Part shown: piece by piece, positions 7,594 to 14,325 of the stretch
How the letters are laid out: each line of letters opens with the position of its first letter
How positions within the stretch are numbered: position 1 is the first letter of the stretch
Origin: Caballeronia sp. BR00000012568055
Lineage (GTDB): Bacteria > Pseudomonadota > Gammaproteobacteria > Burkholderiales > Burkholderiaceae
Reading direction: 5' to 3'
Length of the DNA: 64,000 nt
Assembly: GCF_029439455.1 (NCBI RefSeq)
Contig: NZ_JAQFVG010000154.1
Coordinates: 1,394 to 65,393 of the forward strand
Notes under the pieces: model-generated
Told to the model about the DNA's origin: nothing
Database searches by the model: none
Seen by the model: only the letters and a program-made list of their open reading frames with translations
Position numbers and translations under genes: made by a program

Positions 7594-7769
7594 TAACCGC
7601 GACCCCCGCGAACATTCGCGACATACTCCGCAAGCGAGCGACACAGAGAGCGCGCGAGCGCTTTTTTATCGTCTTGGTTCGATGCGAGCGGAATTTCAGC
7701 GCACAATTCGCGCTGAAACATGGCTTCCCAGTCCGAACTCGCGCGGACAGAATCTGCTTCGTCGTTCAC
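7593..7769 (-). CDS. Hypothetical 58-residue protein of the replication operon
   Basis: A small, mainly helical protein without known family. I chose the GTG at 7769 because GGAGGCG lies 5 bases ahead of it and it overlaps the stop of the upstream gene (GTGA); an ATG at 7841 has no such support and lies deep inside that gene. Its stop overlaps the initiator's ATG (TAATG). The tight packing suggests that it is made in step with the initiator. Confidence 0.5.
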   Translation of the reverse strand: MNDEADSVRASSDWEAMFQRELCAEIPLASNQDDKKALARSLCRSLAEYVANVRGGRG

Positions 7770-8128
7770 AGGACGCCTCCGTTCAGAGGGTGCGGTGCAG
7801 ACTTCTCGCGCGGATCGGCCAGCCCAGCGACCGCGATCCATTCGGCGAATTGTTCCATCGACTCGGCATGCATTTGACAGGCGGCTTCAACAAGCGCGAG
7901 CAGGCTGTCCGTTGTCGTAGGGCTAATCAATTCCGGCTCGTCTATGTCACCGCTAAGGTTTTGCGCGCGGACTACACGGGCGACGGCGCTTGCGCCTTGC
8001 GTCAGTGCATGGCTGCGAGCGAGGTAGGCGGCGACGGGACCGACAGCGATGCGCGCCTGACTGTCTACCGACTCCAGCGTGCAACCGATCGGGCCATGAG
8101 TGCGTTCGATGAAAGGCAGCTTACGCAT
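7766..8128 (-). CDS. Hypothetical protein of the replication operon
   Basis: A 120-residue protein, not recognised. It has Ala-rich helices at about residues 28-55 and 70-100 (TDSLLALVEAACQMHAESMEQF). It starts at ATG 8128, inside the last codons of the upstream 56-residue gene, and its stop overlaps the next gene's GTG. It is one of three small coupled genes between the control region and the initiator, a position held in P4-like elements by short regulators. Confidence 0.45.
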   Translation of the reverse strand: MRKLPFIERTHGPIGCTLESVDSQARIAVGPVAAYLARSHALTQGASAVARVVRAQNLSGDIDEPELISPTTTDSLLALVEAACQMHAESMEQFAEWIAVAGLADPREKSAPHPLNGGVL

Positions 8129-8291
8129 GGCTCACCTCTCCGCGAGCAAGTTCAGCCAGCAGGCGAAGCGCGTCGCCAGTCACGTCGAGCGCATCGAATA
8201 CAGTCGGCGCGACAGCAGCGGCGCGGAGGGCGCGATTGATGATTTGAAGCGGGGATTCAGTTTGCTCAGGACGAGCGAGGACTCGGCGCAT
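8121..8291 (-). CDS. Hypothetical 56-residue protein, first strongly initiated gene after the control region
   Basis: This ATG has the best ribosome site in the element, AAGGAGGT seven bases upstream. The protein is a short Ala/Leu-rich helix-forming peptide of unknown function. The same frame is open upstream to an ATG at 8537, which coincides with the predicted transcription start of the 8544-8571 promoter, and further to an ATG at 8696 that overlaps the alpA stop as TAATG. A longer Icd/Ash-like polypeptide (138 or 191 residues) is therefore also possible. The longer forms are supported only by the open frame. Confidence 0.5.
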   Translation of the reverse strand: MRRVLARPEQTESPLQIINRALRAAAVAPTVFDALDVTGDALRLLAELARGEVSHA

Positions 8292-8459
8292 GATGCGACC
8301 TCCTTGGACTTTGAACGAAGCCCGGAACCCGTTTCTCAGGCGGGTGGCCGGACGAATAGCGGATGCTGAGAAAACCGGCGTCCAAGGGAACCGGCGCACG
8401 CAAGCGTGCCACCCACTACCGCCCAGCCATTGAAGGTCGCGAACGATAATGTACAGACG

Positions 8460-8482
8460 AAAAAATACCGCCTCATAGCGGT
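8460..8482 (-). terminator. Attenuator-like hairpin in the short leader transcript
   Basis: Read on the minus strand, ACCGC and GCGGT form a 5-bp stem around a TATGAG loop (8467-8482), followed at once by A and six T (down to 8460). This is a compact intrinsic-terminator shape about 78 bases after the predicted start at about 8537, inside an open reading frame and ahead of the replication operon. A 10-base direct repeat (GTTTCTCAGG on the plus strand) lies on both sides, at 8504-8513 and 8331-8340. Confidence 0.55.
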
Positions 8483-8543
8483 CGTCCGCCTTGGAACATT
8501 CGGGTTTCTCAGGCCCGGTGGTCGCTGTCTGGACCATGAATGC

Positions 8544-8571
8544 AGTATAGCGAACCTGCGCGGGTTTACAA
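8544..8571 (-). promoter_or_regulatory. Sigma-70 promoter for the replication operon leader
   Basis: On the minus strand TTGTAA (8566-8571) and TATACT (8544-8549) are separated by 16 bases. The expected start is close to 8537, where an ATG begins an open frame with no leader. This is the clearest promoter in the element and lies between alpA and the replication genes. Confidence 0.65.
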
Positions 8572-8695
8572 GCGTACGCAAGTTTCAGACGACCTTCACG
8601 CTTGGTAGCACGGCAAATCGTTTTCATCAGACGTTTAACCGCGATCGTTGCGACGAGTCCAAAGCTGATGACGGGATTGGTGTTGTTCGTCGTCA

Positions 8696-8983
8696 TTACA
8701 CAGCCCCCGGAGCGCGATAGCCCATCGGATCGGCGAGAAAAGTCTGGATATCCGCCGCGTAGAACCCGATCGATTTCGACGTCAGCTTGACGCTTTTTGG
8801 GAAAGCGCCGCGTGCGATTGCGTCATAAATCGTAGTGCGCCCCATGCCGGTGATTCGCATCACTTCGCGCATGCGGAGAATTTCGAGCGTGAATTTGCGC
8901 TCTGTACCTACGGCGACCTTCTTTCCTACCGCCTGTTCGAGTTGCTTCTCAGTCGTTTGCATAGTTCCGTTCCGTCGAGACAT
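8696..8983 (-). CDS. AlpA-family transcriptional regulator
   Basis: A 95-residue protein. The last 60 residues are a classic AlpA/phage-excisionase-like winged helix: ILRMREVMRITGMGRTTIYD, AIARGAFPKSVKL, IGFYAADIQTFLADP. Such proteins activate integrase or replication promoters in P4-like elements. I chose the ATG at 8983 (AGGA nine bases ahead); an in-frame ATG at 9049 would read through the foldable element, and one at 8962 is a weaker alternative. The stop overlaps an ATG of the following open frame (TAATG). The foldable element 9043-9137 and a palindrome at 9179-9195 lie upstream and may belong to its control. Confidence 0.8.
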   Translation of the reverse strand: MSRRNGTMQTTEKQLEQAVGKKVAVGTERKFTLEILRMREVMRITGMGRTTIYDAIARGAFPKSVKLTSKSIGFYAADIQTFLADPMGYRAPGAV

Positions 8984-9042
8984 TTTTAGTTGTCCTAATA
9001 GAGTCAATGTCCGACGTGGCAGCACACGAAACGAAAACCCTC

Positions 9043-9137
9043 TCTGCACGAGGCCGGGCTTAGCAGGCCGGGCGCTTAGACTCCTCCAAGGGGAACGGAT
9101 ACCCGAAAGTCAAAGCGCCGGGTCGGCCCCGTGCAGA
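9043..9137. other. Strongly foldable 95-base element, possible structured RNA
   Basis: Two nested inverted repeats are visible. The outer arms 9043-9056 and 9124-9137 (TCTGCACGAGGCCG against CGGCCCCGTGCAGA) pair with one mismatch. The inner arms 9070-9081 and 9108-9119 (GGCGCTTAGACT against AGTCAAAGCGCC) pair 11 of 12. A GGG/CCC hairpin fits in the centre, and GGCCGGGC is repeated directly at 9052 and 9066. No run of T follows on either strand, so it is not a simple terminator. It lies 60 bases upstream of alpA. It could be a regulatory RNA, a leader structure or a protein-binding site. Confidence 0.5.
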
Positions 9138-9178
9138 AGTGGCTTTTCGCGTTGCATTTGGAGTCGTCTTGTGCGCTA

Positions 9179-9195
9179 CCACTGTCTGACAGTGG
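9179..9195. promoter_or_regulatory. Perfect 17-bp palindrome, candidate repressor operator
   Basis: CCACTGTC and GACAGTGG face each other around a single central T. The symmetry and length fit a dimeric helix-turn-helix repressor. It lies about 195 bases upstream of alpA. The cognate regulator is not known; the XRE-like and antirepressor-like proteins of the same element are candidates. Confidence 0.5.
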
Positions 9196-9445
9196 CGACT
9201 ATGCCTACTGAAAGGAGGCAAGGCAAGAGGTTTTTATGCCAAATAACGCGCATTTATTGGTCAATAGTATGCGCTCACGAATCAAAAATGGAATTTTGTT
9301 TCTCTAAAGTTTGATGATTTATGTAATTTTTCTATTCGGCGATCTATTGTGAAAACGTAGTGCCTGCTTCCGTGGCAAGAATGTTTTTTGCGGCAATCAG
9401 CAAATATCGCGTAGCTAGATTCCCAAACGAGAAACGATCCATTTC

Positions 9446-10672
9446 TTACGTCGAAGCTTCCGTCGTCACCGTCTTCAACTTGTCGAGATAGTCCGCCCAA
9501 CGTTGCATCAGGTCACGGCGTGCGTCGAGCCAAGTCGTCCGGTTATAGGCTGTGCCCAGCGAATCCCGGACGGTGTGGCTCAGCTGCCTTTCGACCACTT
9601 CAGCGGGCACGCCGAGTTCTTGAACTGCCAAGGTCCGTGCCGTCGCTCGCCATCCATGCGGAAGTGCTGTCTCGGCGTCGATTCCCATGCGTTTGAACGC
9701 TGCGGACAGCGCCATATCCGACATAGGCCTAGTCACGCCGCGCTGACTCGGAAATACGTAGCGCCAGCGACCGGTTTGCAAATGCAACTCTCGAAAAAGC
9801 TCAACGGCTTGGCGGCTTAGCGGTACCAGATGATCTGGGCCGTATTCCTTTCCTGCCAAGCGGCGTTTCATTCGGCGTGCCGGGATAGTCCACATTGCTG
9901 CGTCCATATCGATTTCCGTCCATTCGGCCTGACGCAGTTCGCCGGGGCGTTGAAACACCAGCGGAGCGATCTTCAAGGCCGCAGTTACGGTCGCGCTGCC
10001 CGTATATCCGTCGCAGGCACGAAGAAGTGCGCCCACTGCCTTCGGATCAACTACCGCTGCATGTTGCCGTTCTGGCGAAGGCGGGAGCGCGTCACGAAGA
10101 TCGGCGGTGATATCGCGGGTCGCGCGACCCGTGCTGACCGCGTAACGCATCACCTGACCAACAAGCACCCGCACCCGGTGCGCAGTCTCTAGATGGCCCT
10201 TGGCAGCAATGCGTTTGATTACATCGAGAACCACGGGCGGTTGCAGAGAGACAGTCGGATGCACGCCGATGTAAGGGAAGACGTGAACCTCAAGGCGTCG
10301 AAGATTTCGATGGGCGTGCGAATCGGAGATAGTTGACGCGAAAGCCGCCGACCATTCGCGTGAAACAGCTTCGAAGGAATTTTCGGCGTTTAAGCGATTC
10401 GTGCGTTTGATTGATTGCTTTTCAGCAGACGGATCGATGCCATTCGAAAGTTTCGTGCGCGCGTCGTCCCGGCGAGAGCGAGCTTCCTTAAGCGAGACAG
10501 CCGGATACGGGCCGATTGTGTACGTTTTTTCTTTGTCAGCGAATCGATACTTTAGACGCCAGTATTTGCCGCCATTCGGTCGGACTTCAAGATACATGCC
10601 CATGCCATCAGCAAGTCGATACTGCTTTTCGCGCGGCTCTGCTGCGCGCACCTGAATGTCGGTCAATGCCAA
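9446..10672 (-). CDS. int: Tyrosine integrase, P4 family
   Basis: A 408-residue site-specific recombinase for integration at ssrA. The N-terminus ALTDIQVRAAEPREKQYRLADG and YWRLKYRF are typical of the P4/DUF4102 arm-binding domain. The catalytic domain shows the Arg in RPGELRQAEW, HGWRATART, a second His in LSHTV and the probable nucleophile Tyr in LGTAYNRTTWLDARR. I chose the TTG at 10672 because GAGGTG precedes it and the protein then starts like its relatives; an ATG at 10735 would add 21 unlike residues and run through putative arm sites. It lies directly beside the ssrA 3' end, the usual arrangement for this family. Confidence 0.92.
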   Translation of the reverse strand: MALTDIQVRAAEPREKQYRLADGMGMYLEVRPNGGKYWRLKYRFADKEKTYTIGPYPAVSLKEARSRRDDARTKLSNGIDPSAEKQSIKRTNRLNAENSFEAVSREWSAAFASTISDSHAHRNLRRLEVHVFPYIGVHPTVSLQPPVVLDVIKRIAAKGHLETAHRVRVLVGQVMRYAVSTGRATRDITADLRDALPPSPERQHAAVVDPKAVGALLRACDGYTGSATVTAALKIAPLVFQRPGELRQAEWTEIDMDAAMWTIPARRMKRRLAGKEYGPDHLVPLSRQAVELFRELHLQTGRWRYVFPSQRGVTRPMSDMALSAAFKRMGIDAETALPHGWRATARTLAVQELGVPAEVVERQLSHTVRDSLGTAYNRTTWLDARRDLMQRWADYLDKLKTVTTEAST

Positions 10673-10695
10673 TGCCCACCTCGTCTTTTTGTCGG

Positions 10696-10770
10696 TCAAG
10701 GGGTACCGGGCTTTCAGGCAGGTCAAGTACCCCACCGCTTACCCCCTGCAAAGCCCGGCTCAAGGGGTAC
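10696..10770. promoter_or_regulatory. Putative integrase arm sites between int and the attachment site
   Basis: TCAAGGGGTAC occurs as direct repeats at 10696-10706 and 10760-10770, with an inverted GTACCCC between them near 10727. A 9-bp inverted repeat CCGGGCTTT / AAAGCCCGG (10706-10714 and 10750-10758) is superimposed. Repeats of this kind beside the core site are where P4-type integrases bind with their N-terminal domain. They may also repress int. Confidence 0.5.
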
Positions 10771-10791
10771 ATTGCCGGACGCCACCGAACA

Positions 10792-10828
10792 ATAAAAAAA
10801 CCCCGAAGACGTGAGTCTATCGGGGTTT
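10792..10828 (-). terminator. Rho-independent terminator after ssrA
   Basis: On the minus strand AACCCCGA and TCGGGGTT form an 8-bp stem (10799-10827), extended inside by AGAC/GTCT, followed by a run of seven T. It lies 35 bases after the tmRNA CCA end and before int. Confidence 0.85.
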
Positions 10829-10861
10829 CCGGGCAATTGCGAACATCGCCGAACATCAATT

Positions 10862-10885
10862 TGGTGGAGGCGGCGGGAATCGAAC
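10862..10885. other. Attachment site core at the ssrA 3' end
   Basis: The T-arm and acceptor end of tmRNA (CGGGTTCGATTCCCGCCGCC, then TCCACCA on the minus strand) is the standard target of P4-type integrases, and such an integrase lies next to it. No second copy of this sequence is seen between 1 and 10,800, so the other junction is beyond the window start or lost. The exact crossover point cannot be read from one junction. Confidence 0.6.
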
Positions 10886-11219
10886 CCGCGTCCAGAAGCG
10901 CTCTACGACCAGTTCTACATACTTAGTTCTGTCATTTGATTTAACCGGAACGACGCGGACGAACACGCTGCGTGACGGCGATTCACTAAGTTTTCGACCC
11001 TGGCGTCGTGACGCCACCAAGACTTATCTGACGTATATGACCTCTCGCGGTATTGCTACCCTAACCCGTCAGCGAATTAGTGAGAGGACGGCGGCCCTTA
11101 GGCTGCCAGTGCGAACGTATCGTCGTTTGCAGTTACGATTTTCCCATTGATTAACGAGGTGACGGGTCCTCGGTATGCCCTGACCGCTTCACAACCCCTG
11201 TCGAAACCAGGTCGCCCCC
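10862..11219 (-). ncRNA. ssrA: Transfer-messenger RNA (tmRNA)
   Basis: tmRNA rescues stalled ribosomes and tags the unfinished protein for degradation. The 5' end reads GGGGGCGACCTGGTTTCGAC and the 3' end GGTTCGATTCCCGCCGCC then TCCACCA; GGGGGCG pairs with CGCCTCC as the acceptor stem. The tag frame at about 11101-11130 encodes ANDDTFALAA followed by TAA, a betaproteobacterial tag. CCA is encoded. Length is about 358 bases, normal for one-piece tmRNA. The integrated element abuts the 3' end and leaves the gene intact. Confidence 0.95.
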
Positions 11220-11282
11220 AAGCGGAACTGAAATTATCGCATGGAAAGGGTAGATGGGGCGACTCGTCGGCGCTTCAAGTGT

Positions 11283-12041
11283 TCAGCCGATGTCGCGCAG
11301 CAGTTCCTGAAGCTCGACCGCCGAATCGACCACGTGATCGGCATGCCAGCGGCGCGGCGGGATATCGTCGCCGCAGTAGCCGTAGGCGGCCGCCACGGTG
11401 ACCATGCCAGCGGCGAAGCCCGCCTGGACATCGCGCAGATCGTCGCCGACATAGACGATGCGCTCCGGCGCGGTATCCAGCAATTCGGCGGCGTGCAGCA
11501 GCGGCGCGGGATGCGGCTTCGCGTGCGGTGTCGTATCGCCGCAGACGAGGCAGCCGGCGCGCGTATCCAGCCCGAGCAAGCCGACCAGCGGCACGGACAG
11601 CCTCATCACCTTGTTCGTGACGATGCCCCAGCGCACGCCGCGCGCATCGAGCTGATCCAGCAGTTCGGCGATGCCCGGAAACAGCGTCGTCTCGATGCAC
11701 AGATCGGCTTCGTAATTGGCAAGGAATTCGTCGCGCATCGCGGGGAAATCGTGATGCTCCGGACCAATTTCGAACGCGCCGCCAAGCAGGCCGCGCGCGC
11801 CCGCCGAGGCAAACGGCCGCAGCGCTTCCAGCGGACGCATCTCCAGACCGCGATCGTGGCGCATTTTGTTGACGGCGGCGACCAGATCGGGCGCGGTATC
11901 GGCGACGGTGCCGTCGAGGTCGAACAGCACGGCCTGGCACAGCCCGAGCCGGTCGTTATCGGCGAGGCGCTGGGGCAGGGGAGTCGGATCGTCGGGCAGC
12001 GGTTTGGTGCGAATCGTGCCCGTGTTGTCGTCTTGGATCAT
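11283..12041 (-). CDS. gph: HAD phosphatase, phosphoglycolate / MurNAc-6-phosphate phosphatase type
   Basis: A 252-residue haloacid-dehalogenase phosphatase. Motif I FDLDGTVADTAP puts the nucleophile at Asp41 and the acid at Asp43; motif II is IVTNK and motifs III/IV are HAKPHPAPLLHAA and YVGDDLRD. It is usually annotated as Gph, which removes 2-phosphoglycolate. The gene follows ubiG, and in Pseudomonas the HAD gene next to ubiG near gyrA is mupP, the MurNAc-6-phosphate phosphatase of peptidoglycan recycling, so that role is a serious alternative. About 36 residues precede the HAD domain. The start lies 5 bases after the ubiG stop, so the two are co-transcribed. Confidence 0.85.
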   Translation of the reverse strand: MIQDDNTGTIRTKPLPDDPTPLPQRLADNDRLGLCQAVLFDLDGTVADTAPDLVAAVNKMRHDRGLEMRPLEALRPFASAGARGLLGGAFEIGPEHHDFPAMRDEFLANYEADLCIETTLFPGIAELLDQLDARGVRWGIVTNKVMRLSVPLVGLLGLDTRAGCLVCGDTTPHAKPHPAPLLHAAELLDTAPERIVYVGDDLRDVQAGFAAGMVTVAAAYGYCGDDIPPRRWHADHVVDSAVELQELLRDIG

Positions 12042-12045
12042 GGTT

Positions 12046-12744
12046 TCAGGCTTCCCGGCGGCAAGCCATCATGTAGTTGATGCTCGTGTCGTTGGAAAGG
12101 CCGAAATGCTTCGAGATCGGGCGATAAGTGATGCCTTTGATATTCAGCGGCGACAGCGATGCCGCACGCGCGAACGTCGCCAGTTCCGACGGCTTGATGA
12201 AGCGCGCATAATCGTGCGTGCCACGCGGCAGCATACGCGCGATGTACTCCGCGCCGATCACGGCGAAGAGATAAGCCTTGGCGTTGCGGTTGAGCGTCGA
12301 GAAAAACACCCAGCCGCCCGGCTTGACCAGCGCGGCGCACGCGGCAATTGTGCCGGCCGGATTCGGCACGTGTTCGAGCATTTCCATGCAGGTGACCACG
12401 TCGTACGCGCCGGGTTCGCGCGCGGCGAGCGCTTCGGCGGAAATCTCTTCGTACGCCACGTCCACGCCGCTTTCCAGACTATGCAGATCGGCCACGCCGA
12501 GCGCATTCGACGACAGATCGATGCCCTTGACCTTCGCGCCGCGCATCGCCATCGACTCGGACAGAATGCCGCCGCCGCAGCCGATATCCACCACCTGCTT
12601 GCCCATCAAGTGCGCCTGCGAATCGATCCAGTCGAGCCGTACGGGATTCAGTTCGTGGAGCGGCTTGAACTCCGCGTTCGGGTCCCACCAGCGATGCGCC
12701 AGCTCGCTGAATTTCTGTAGTTCGTGGGGATCGACATTGGTCAT
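12046..12744 (-). CDS. ubiG: Ubiquinone biosynthesis O-methyltransferase UbiG
   Basis: This SAM-dependent enzyme carries out both O-methylations of ubiquinone synthesis. It has 232 residues, the normal length. The N-terminus [26 protein letters not shown] is diagnostic for UbiG, SAM motif I is [13 protein letters not shown] near residue 50, and [11 protein letters not shown] follows near 118. The C-terminal [11 protein letters not shown] and INYMMACRR complete the family pattern. It is expressed leftwards with gph, downstream of ompA with about 190 bases between, which include the ompA terminator. Confidence 0.96.
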   Translation of the reverse strand: MTNVDPHELQKFSELAHRWWDPNAEFKPLHELNPVRLDWIDSQAHLMGKQVVDIGCGGGILSESMAMRGAKVKGIDLSSNALGVADLHSLESGVDVAYEEISAEALAAREPGAYDVVTCMEMLEHVPNPAGTIAACAALVKPGGWVFFSTLNRNAKAYLFAVIGAEYIARMLPRGTHDYARFIKPSELATFARAASLSPLNIKGITYRPISKHFGLSNDTSINYMMACRREA

Positions 12745-12882
12745 GTTCAGTTTGGCTTGGAGTGAGTCGTGAATCGGTTAGACCGAGTATATAGGCGGGA
12801 AGAATGGTGGGCAAAAAGCGGATTCTGCGTCATCGCACCGCCTGGACGGTCGAAGGTGCGTGCGAGCAGGCGTTTCAGGCAT

Positions 12883-12910
12883 AAAAAAACCCCCGCCGAG
12901 GCGGGGGTTT
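12883..12910 (-). terminator. Rho-independent terminator of ompA
   Basis: On the minus strand AACCCCCGCC and GGCGGGGGTT pair around a two-base turn (12888-12909), followed by seven T. It ends the ompA transcript 25 bases after its stop. Confidence 0.9.
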
Positions 12911-12934
12911 GATCTGCGGCAATCCTGCCAGCGC

Positions 12935-13597
12935 TTACTGCTGCGGCTGACGGGTCGTGCCCACAACTTCGACTTCCACGCGACGATCCGGTGCGAGGCA
13001 GGCGATAAGTTGCTTGCGGTTCTTCTGTTGGCAGCTACCCTTCGTGACCGGGTCGCGCTTGCCCTTGCCTTCCGTGTAGATACGGTTGGCTTCGATGCCC
13101 TTGCTGACCAGATAAGCCTTCACAGCTTGTGCACGGCGCAGCGACAGACGATCGTTGTACTTGTCCGAACCGATACGGTCCGTGTAGCCCGTTGCAACCA
13201 CGACTTCGAGGTTCAGCGCGCCGATCTTCGATGCCAGATCGTCAAGCTTTTCCTTACCAGCCGGCTTCAGGACAGCCTTGTCGAAGTCGAACAGAGCGTC
13301 AGCCTGATAGGTAACCTTTTGCGATTGGATAACCGGCGGCGGCGGAGCGACCGGTGCCGGCGGCGTCGGGGCTTGCGCGACCAGCGCGCCATCGCACTTT
13401 GCGTTTGCCGTTGCCGGGGTCCAGAATGCGTCGCGCCAGCAGAGTTCGTTCGTGCCGTTCATCCACACGTACTCGCCCGTACCGTTCACCCAGTTGTCAT
13501 TCACTGCTTGTCGCGAGGCCGGCACCGACTGTGCGTAGGCCGATGCAGCCATAACCGCGGTAGCTGCAATGAACGCGAGCTTTGAAAGTTTATTCAT
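12935..13597 (-). CDS. ompA: OmpA-family outer membrane protein
   Basis: A 220-residue peptidoglycan-binding envelope protein. The signal peptide ends at AASAYA|QS (residue 22). There is no large 8-strand barrel: a short region with two Cys (ELCW, NAKCDG) is followed by a Pro-rich linker APTPPAPVAPPPP and then the OmpA C-terminal domain (about 95-210) with TGYTDRIGSDKYNDRLSLRRAQAV, which includes the residues that bind diaminopimelate. Two more Cys (SCQQ, IACLA) flank the end of the domain. It is transcribed alone, with its own terminator. Confidence 0.93.
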   Translation of the reverse strand: MNKLSKLAFIAATAVMAASAYAQSVPASRQAVNDNWVNGTGEYVWMNGTNELCWRDAFWTPATANAKCDGALVAQAPTPPAPVAPPPPVIQSQKVTYQADALFDFDKAVLKPAGKEKLDDLASKIGALNLEVVVATGYTDRIGSDKYNDRLSLRRAQAVKAYLVSKGIEANRIYTEGKGKRDPVTKGSCQQKNRKQLIACLAPDRRVEVEVVGTTRQPQQ

Positions 13598-14325
13598 ATT
13601 TCTCCTCTCGAAATTGAGATTACCGCAGGTTTACTGCGAGCCTGTAGACGAAGACAAGTCATACATTGCTCGAAGTATAACATTCCCTACGGAACAAAAC
13701 GCGCTGTGTAGACTTCGAGCAGTGTCTAACTTTGTGCGTTGGCATTTTGCCATATCGTTCCCTTGCAACGATAAAAATATCCCCGCACCCCAAGCGCCCG
13801 CAACCTTATGTGGTGCATGCGCAACAAGAAAGGGACAGGAGCGACGCAGGCTCGCAGAAGGCGCAAAACGTGCGCACATTACGTGCCTGAACGCCATTTC
13901 CTGCGAATTTTCATCATGGCGATTTTTCGCGTCGCCAAAACGACGAAGCGCGACGAGGCGGCATGATAGCCCGGCCCGATGACGAATTGACGGTTTCGTT
14001 CCCGCTGTTTTTGTAAGTAATTGCCACGGCGTTCCGCATCGTGCATTGCGAGTGCGTAAGGTGAAATGCGCGGTCCGTTTTGGCCTCGTCTTACGCGCAT
14101 CACACAGTATGTATACGCTGTGCGCCGGGCGCAGATGCCGCGCATGTTAGAATCTTTCGATGCGCTGCGCTCGCGGCGCGTATCAAAGGCATGCGCTGCA
14201 TACGCAGCGCGCGGCGTACGTCGGCTACGCGCGTGGCCGGCATCCGCCGTGCGGCTCGCGGGCGAGTTTCGCGTATTTTGCCGGCGCGCTGCCGTGTCGC
14301 TGCTGCACAGTTCAAGACACGGATA
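13598..14325. other. Long intergenic region upstream of gyrA
   Basis: About 730 bases between the divergent ompA and gyrA genes. No protein-coding gene is supported. Visible structures are an imperfect palindrome CACAG-N10-CTGTG at 14103-14122 and a perfect 7-bp hairpin GCGCTGC-ATAC-GCAGCGC at 14193-14210. Promoters of ompA (near 13660-13700, an AT-richer patch) and gyrA are expected here. Confidence 0.5.

Larger units (their letters stand above)
8984..9445. other. Intergenic control region between alpA and the integrase
   Basis: About 460 bases with no convincing gene. From the alpA side it holds the foldable element at 9043-9137, a 17-bp palindrome at 9179-9195 and an AT-rich stretch at about 9240-9350, much lower in GC than the surroundings. 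This resembles a regulatory or DNA-bending region. Confidence 0.5.

Noticed and set aside
10673-10735. ATG at 10735 as start of the integrase
   Set aside because: The extra 21 residues do not match the family and cover the repeat cluster; TTG 10672 has a ribosome site and the usual N-terminus.
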